From assembly GCF_014203835.1 (NCBI RefSeq), contig NZ_JACHJW010000001.1, forward strand, positions 4,600,501-4,664,500: 64,000 nucleotides of DNA, read 5' to 3'. The notes under the pieces were generated by a model. That model had not been told where the DNA came from and did not search any database. It worked only from the letters and a program-made list of their open reading frames with translations. This DNA comes from Micromonospora polyrhachis (lineage in GTDB: Bacteria; Actinomycetota; Actinomycetes; Mycobacteriales; Micromonosporaceae). A program made the translations under genes and the position numbers. Of the stretch, positions 62,365-64,000 are shown piece after piece. Position 1 is the first letter of the stretch; each line of letters starts with the position of its first letter.

Positions 62365-63336
62365 ATGAGAACGTCAAGACGGCTTCTGGCCCTGTCGGCC
62401 CTGATCCTGCCGGCGGTCCTCGCCGGTACGCCGGCGCAGGCCGCCACCAACATCGACACCACGCTGGGCGCGGCCGTGCCGGCCGGTGTCACATCGATCG
62501 AGCGCGAGGCCGGGTCCACCTCGCAGGCCGCTGCATACTGGACGGCCGACCGGATGGCGGCGGCCACACCGGCGGACGAGGTGGAGAAGTCCGCCGGCCC
62601 AATCGCCCAGAGTCCCGCGCCGGAGCAGGTGCGGCGCTTCGCGGAGGCCGTGGCGCCGAAGGATGGCGGCGACTTCAACACCCAGCTGAACGAGTCGATC
62701 ACCGTGGGGAAGATCTTCTATACCAGTTCCACAGACGGTCGCGGCCACTACTGCTCCGCAAGCGTGGTCAACAGCACGGCACGCAACATGGTCTTCACGG
62801 CCGCGCACTGCGTACACGACGGGCCGGGCCGGGACTGGCATACCGCGAACTGGATGTTCGTGCCGTCGTACCGCAACGGTGCACAGCCGTACGGCACCTG
62901 GGACTGGTCCACGCTTGCGGTGCCGAGCGGCTGGATCAGCACCCGTGAGCGGCAGTACGACGTGGCGATCGCACTCGTCCACGGCAGTCGATCCATCGTG
63001 GATGCGGTGGGTGCCAACGGGCTGCTCACCGGCGGTGGCCGTGAGTACCACTACGACATCTTCGGCTACCCGAGCAACAAGGACAGCGGCCAGATTCAGT
63101 GGGTCTGCTCCGGCACGTCGCGGGACGCAGGCAGCAACCGGATCGAGATGGACTGCGGATTCGGCGGCGGTTCCAGCGGCGGTCCCTGGTACTACAGCTA
63201 CAACAACACCACCAGACGTGGTGACGTGCACGGGGTGATGAGTTACAGCAGCGGCTCGAACACGAACGGCTCGCCGTACTTCTCCGCAGCGGTAGTGGGG
63301 ACACTTTACGATACGTATGCGAACGATACCTGGTGA
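62365..63336 (+). CDS. Secreted trypsin-like serine protease with propeptide
   Basis: 323 residues. ATG 62365 follows GGAAGGA. A signal peptide ends at about residue 27 (TPAQA/ATN). A propeptide (28 to about 112) contains AYWTADRMAAA. The chymotrypsin-fold domain has His148 (TAAHC), Asp199 (RQYDVAIALV) and Ser271 in GGSSGGPW, plus four cysteines able to form disulfides. Secreted S1 peptidases of this family digest extracellular protein or process envelope proteins. The intact triad predicts activity. It ends 4 bp before an 18-bp hairpin, and a small gene with the same YWT motif follows. Confidence 0.9.
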   Translation: MRTSRRLLALSALILPAVLAGTPAQAATNIDTTLGAAVPAGVTSIEREAGSTSQAAAYWTADRMAAATPADEVEKSAGPIAQSPAPEQVRRFAEAVAPKDGGDFNTQLNESITVGKIFYTSSTDGRGHYCSASVVNSTARNMVFTAAHCVHDGPGRDWHTANWMFVPSYRNGAQPYGTWDWSTLAVPSGWISTRERQYDVAIALVHGSRSIVDAVGANGLLTGGGREYHYDIFGYPSNKDSGQIQWVCSGTSRDAGSNRIEMDCGFGGGSSGGPWYYSYNNTTRRGDVHGVMSYSSGSNTNGSPYFSAAVVGTLYDTYANDTW

Positions 63337-63340
63337 GTGA

Positions 63341-63380
63341 CAGTCTGCCTGGTGTGCCGCGTGGCACACCAGGCAGACTG
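63341..63380 (+). terminator. 18-bp perfect hairpin after the protease
   Basis: CAGTCTGCCTGGTGTGCC and its complement around the loop GCGT. It starts 4 bp after the stop and ends 31 bp before the small downstream gene. Confidence 0.85.
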
Positions 63381-63411
63381 GTATGCAACCCACCCGACCC
63401 AGGGAGGCGAC

Positions 63412-63615
63412 ATGTCACTCCGCGTACTGCTGGGTGCGGCCGGAGCCGCAGCGCTGGCAGGGGCCGCAGCTATCGTGATCATCGCGATGCGCGACACCGA
63501 GGCGCCACACCCCGCGCCCGGCCCGGTTGTCGCGACACACAACTCGAGCCCCGGCGCCACGGACCCGTCCGGTTACTGGACCGAGGAGCGCATGAAGGAC
63601 GCGATCGGCGGTTGA
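63412..63615 (+). CDS. Small exported peptide with YWTxxRM motif
   Basis: 67 residues. ATG 63412 has GGGAGG upstream. An N-terminal hydrophobic stretch (LLGAAGAAALAGAAAIVIIAM) is a signal peptide or anchor; a Pro/Ser-rich stretch follows, and the protein ends SGYWTEERMKDAIGG. The YWT-x2-RM-x2-A element (residues 55-64) matches residues 58-67 of the upstream protease propeptide, but there is no protease domain. It may be an isolated propeptide-like inhibitor or chaperone, or a degenerate duplicate. How it is transcribed past the strong hairpin is unclear. Confidence 0.7.
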   Translation: MSLRVLLGAAGAAALAGAAAIVIIAMRDTEAPHPAPGPVVATHNSSPGATDPSGYWTEERMKDAIGG

Positions 63616-63798
63616 ACCGCACTCCGCTCGGGTGACTCGTCGTAACGGGCGGTCCGGGTTTCGACTGTTGTGGCGCAGGGGCCCACTCCGAGACCCGCCG
63701 TGGGCCGGTGTCTGGCGCCGGTAGTATCGGACGTCTTTATGATCAGGTGCGTTGACCGCAGTCGCGGCCGGTGACATCGCAGGTGAGAGAGGTCAGCG

Positions 63799-64000
63799 GT
63801 GACCATCGAACGACTTGGACCGCCGTTGCGCGCAGGCGAACGCGAGACACTGCGCGCCTTCCTCGACTTCCACCGGGCGACGCTCGCCATGAAGTGCGAA
63901 GGACTCACCGACGACGAGCTGCGCCGCCAGTCGATGCCGCCGTCGACCCTCTCCCTGCTCGGCCTGGTACGACACATGGCCGAGGTGGAACGCACCTGGT
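63799..64000 (+). CDS. DinB/DUF664 family protein, 3' end outside window
   Basis: The first 67 codons of a DinB-like four-helix protein: [19 protein letters not shown], then the Ser/Thr-Leu segment [21 protein letters not shown], whose His is the usual first metal ligand. DUF664 proteins are often mycothiol-dependent transferases in actinomycetes. GTG 63799 is preceded by GAGAGG. The gene continues beyond the right edge. Confidence 0.8.
   Translation, partial: MTIERLGPPLRAGERETLRAFLDFHRATLAMKCEGLTDDELRRQSMPPSTLSLLGLVRHMAEVERTW

Noticed and set aside
1-64000. tRNA, rRNA, transposase, integrase or phage genes
   Set aside because: None recognised by eye; a covariance-model tRNA scan and a transposase profile search would be decisive.

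Overview
The window is very GC-rich, with actinobacterial Shine-Dalgarno sites, GTG/TTG starts and many 1-4 nt gene overlaps. It carries a cvnABCD conservon, F420-linked families, a DinB/DUF664 protein, DivIVA-like coiled-coil proteins and crotonyl-CoA/isobutyryl-CoA metabolism. This points to a filamentous actinomycete, most likely Micromonospora or a close relative in the Micromonosporaceae. The genus is an inference from gene content and from a recurrent intergenic palindrome (three copies); no rRNA is present to test it.

Region 1 (1-20 kb) is a surface-glycan locus. A leftward operon (11781 to 6980: SDR epimerase, C-methyltransferase, GT2, flippase) diverges from a rightward operon (11961 to 17278: C-methyltransferase, RfbF-like nucleotidyltransferase, PIG-L deacetylase, pyruvyl transferase, FrhB-like protein). 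In the rightward operon every junction overlaps by 1-4 nt. Beside it lie a truncated GT4 gene, two tandem secreted glucose/sorbosone-dehydrogenase paralogs, a beta-helix protein and an AI-2E-type membrane protein. The enzymes suggest a C-methylated, pyruvylated, exported glycan.

Region 2 (20-24 kb) holds two DivIVA-like coiled-coil proteins. Region 3 (24-35 kb) is acyl-CoA metabolism: crotonyl-CoA carboxylase/reductase, an LLM oxidoreductase, a 2OG-Fe(II)-like oxygenase, methylmalonyl-CoA epimerase, thiolase, MeaB GTPase and an isobutyryl-CoA mutase large subunit identified by F80/Q198. A small regulator/membrane-protein operon and an Asp23 protein sit among them.

Region 4 (34-48.7 kb) holds a thioredoxin-TPR protein, an arginase-like protein, a penicillin-binding protein, a 1694-residue NAD-glutamate dehydrogenase, a class F-type sortase overlapping a secreted charged-repeat protein, and a GH6 cellulase whose promoter spacer contains a CebR-type operator. 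Region 5 (48.7-53 kb) holds three small hypothetical genes (two share a domain) and a Fur-catalase pair. Region 6 (53-64 kb) holds the conservon, a lactonase-fold protein, a solute-binding/vWA fusion, a polyprenyl glycosylphosphotransferase, an S1 protease, a tiny exported peptide sharing the protease propeptide motif, and the start of a DinB-like gene.

The most unusual observations are: a 51-nt palindromic in-frame insertion in the crotonyl-CoA reductase gene; an apparently split Ig-like domain in the sortase-linked protein; the protease/propeptide-like peptide pair separated by an 18-bp hairpin; paired ACCGGT palindromes over a small regulator operon; and four alternating CTGCCCG arms between catalase and conservon. 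No tRNA, rRNA, CRISPR array, transposase or phage gene was recognised.
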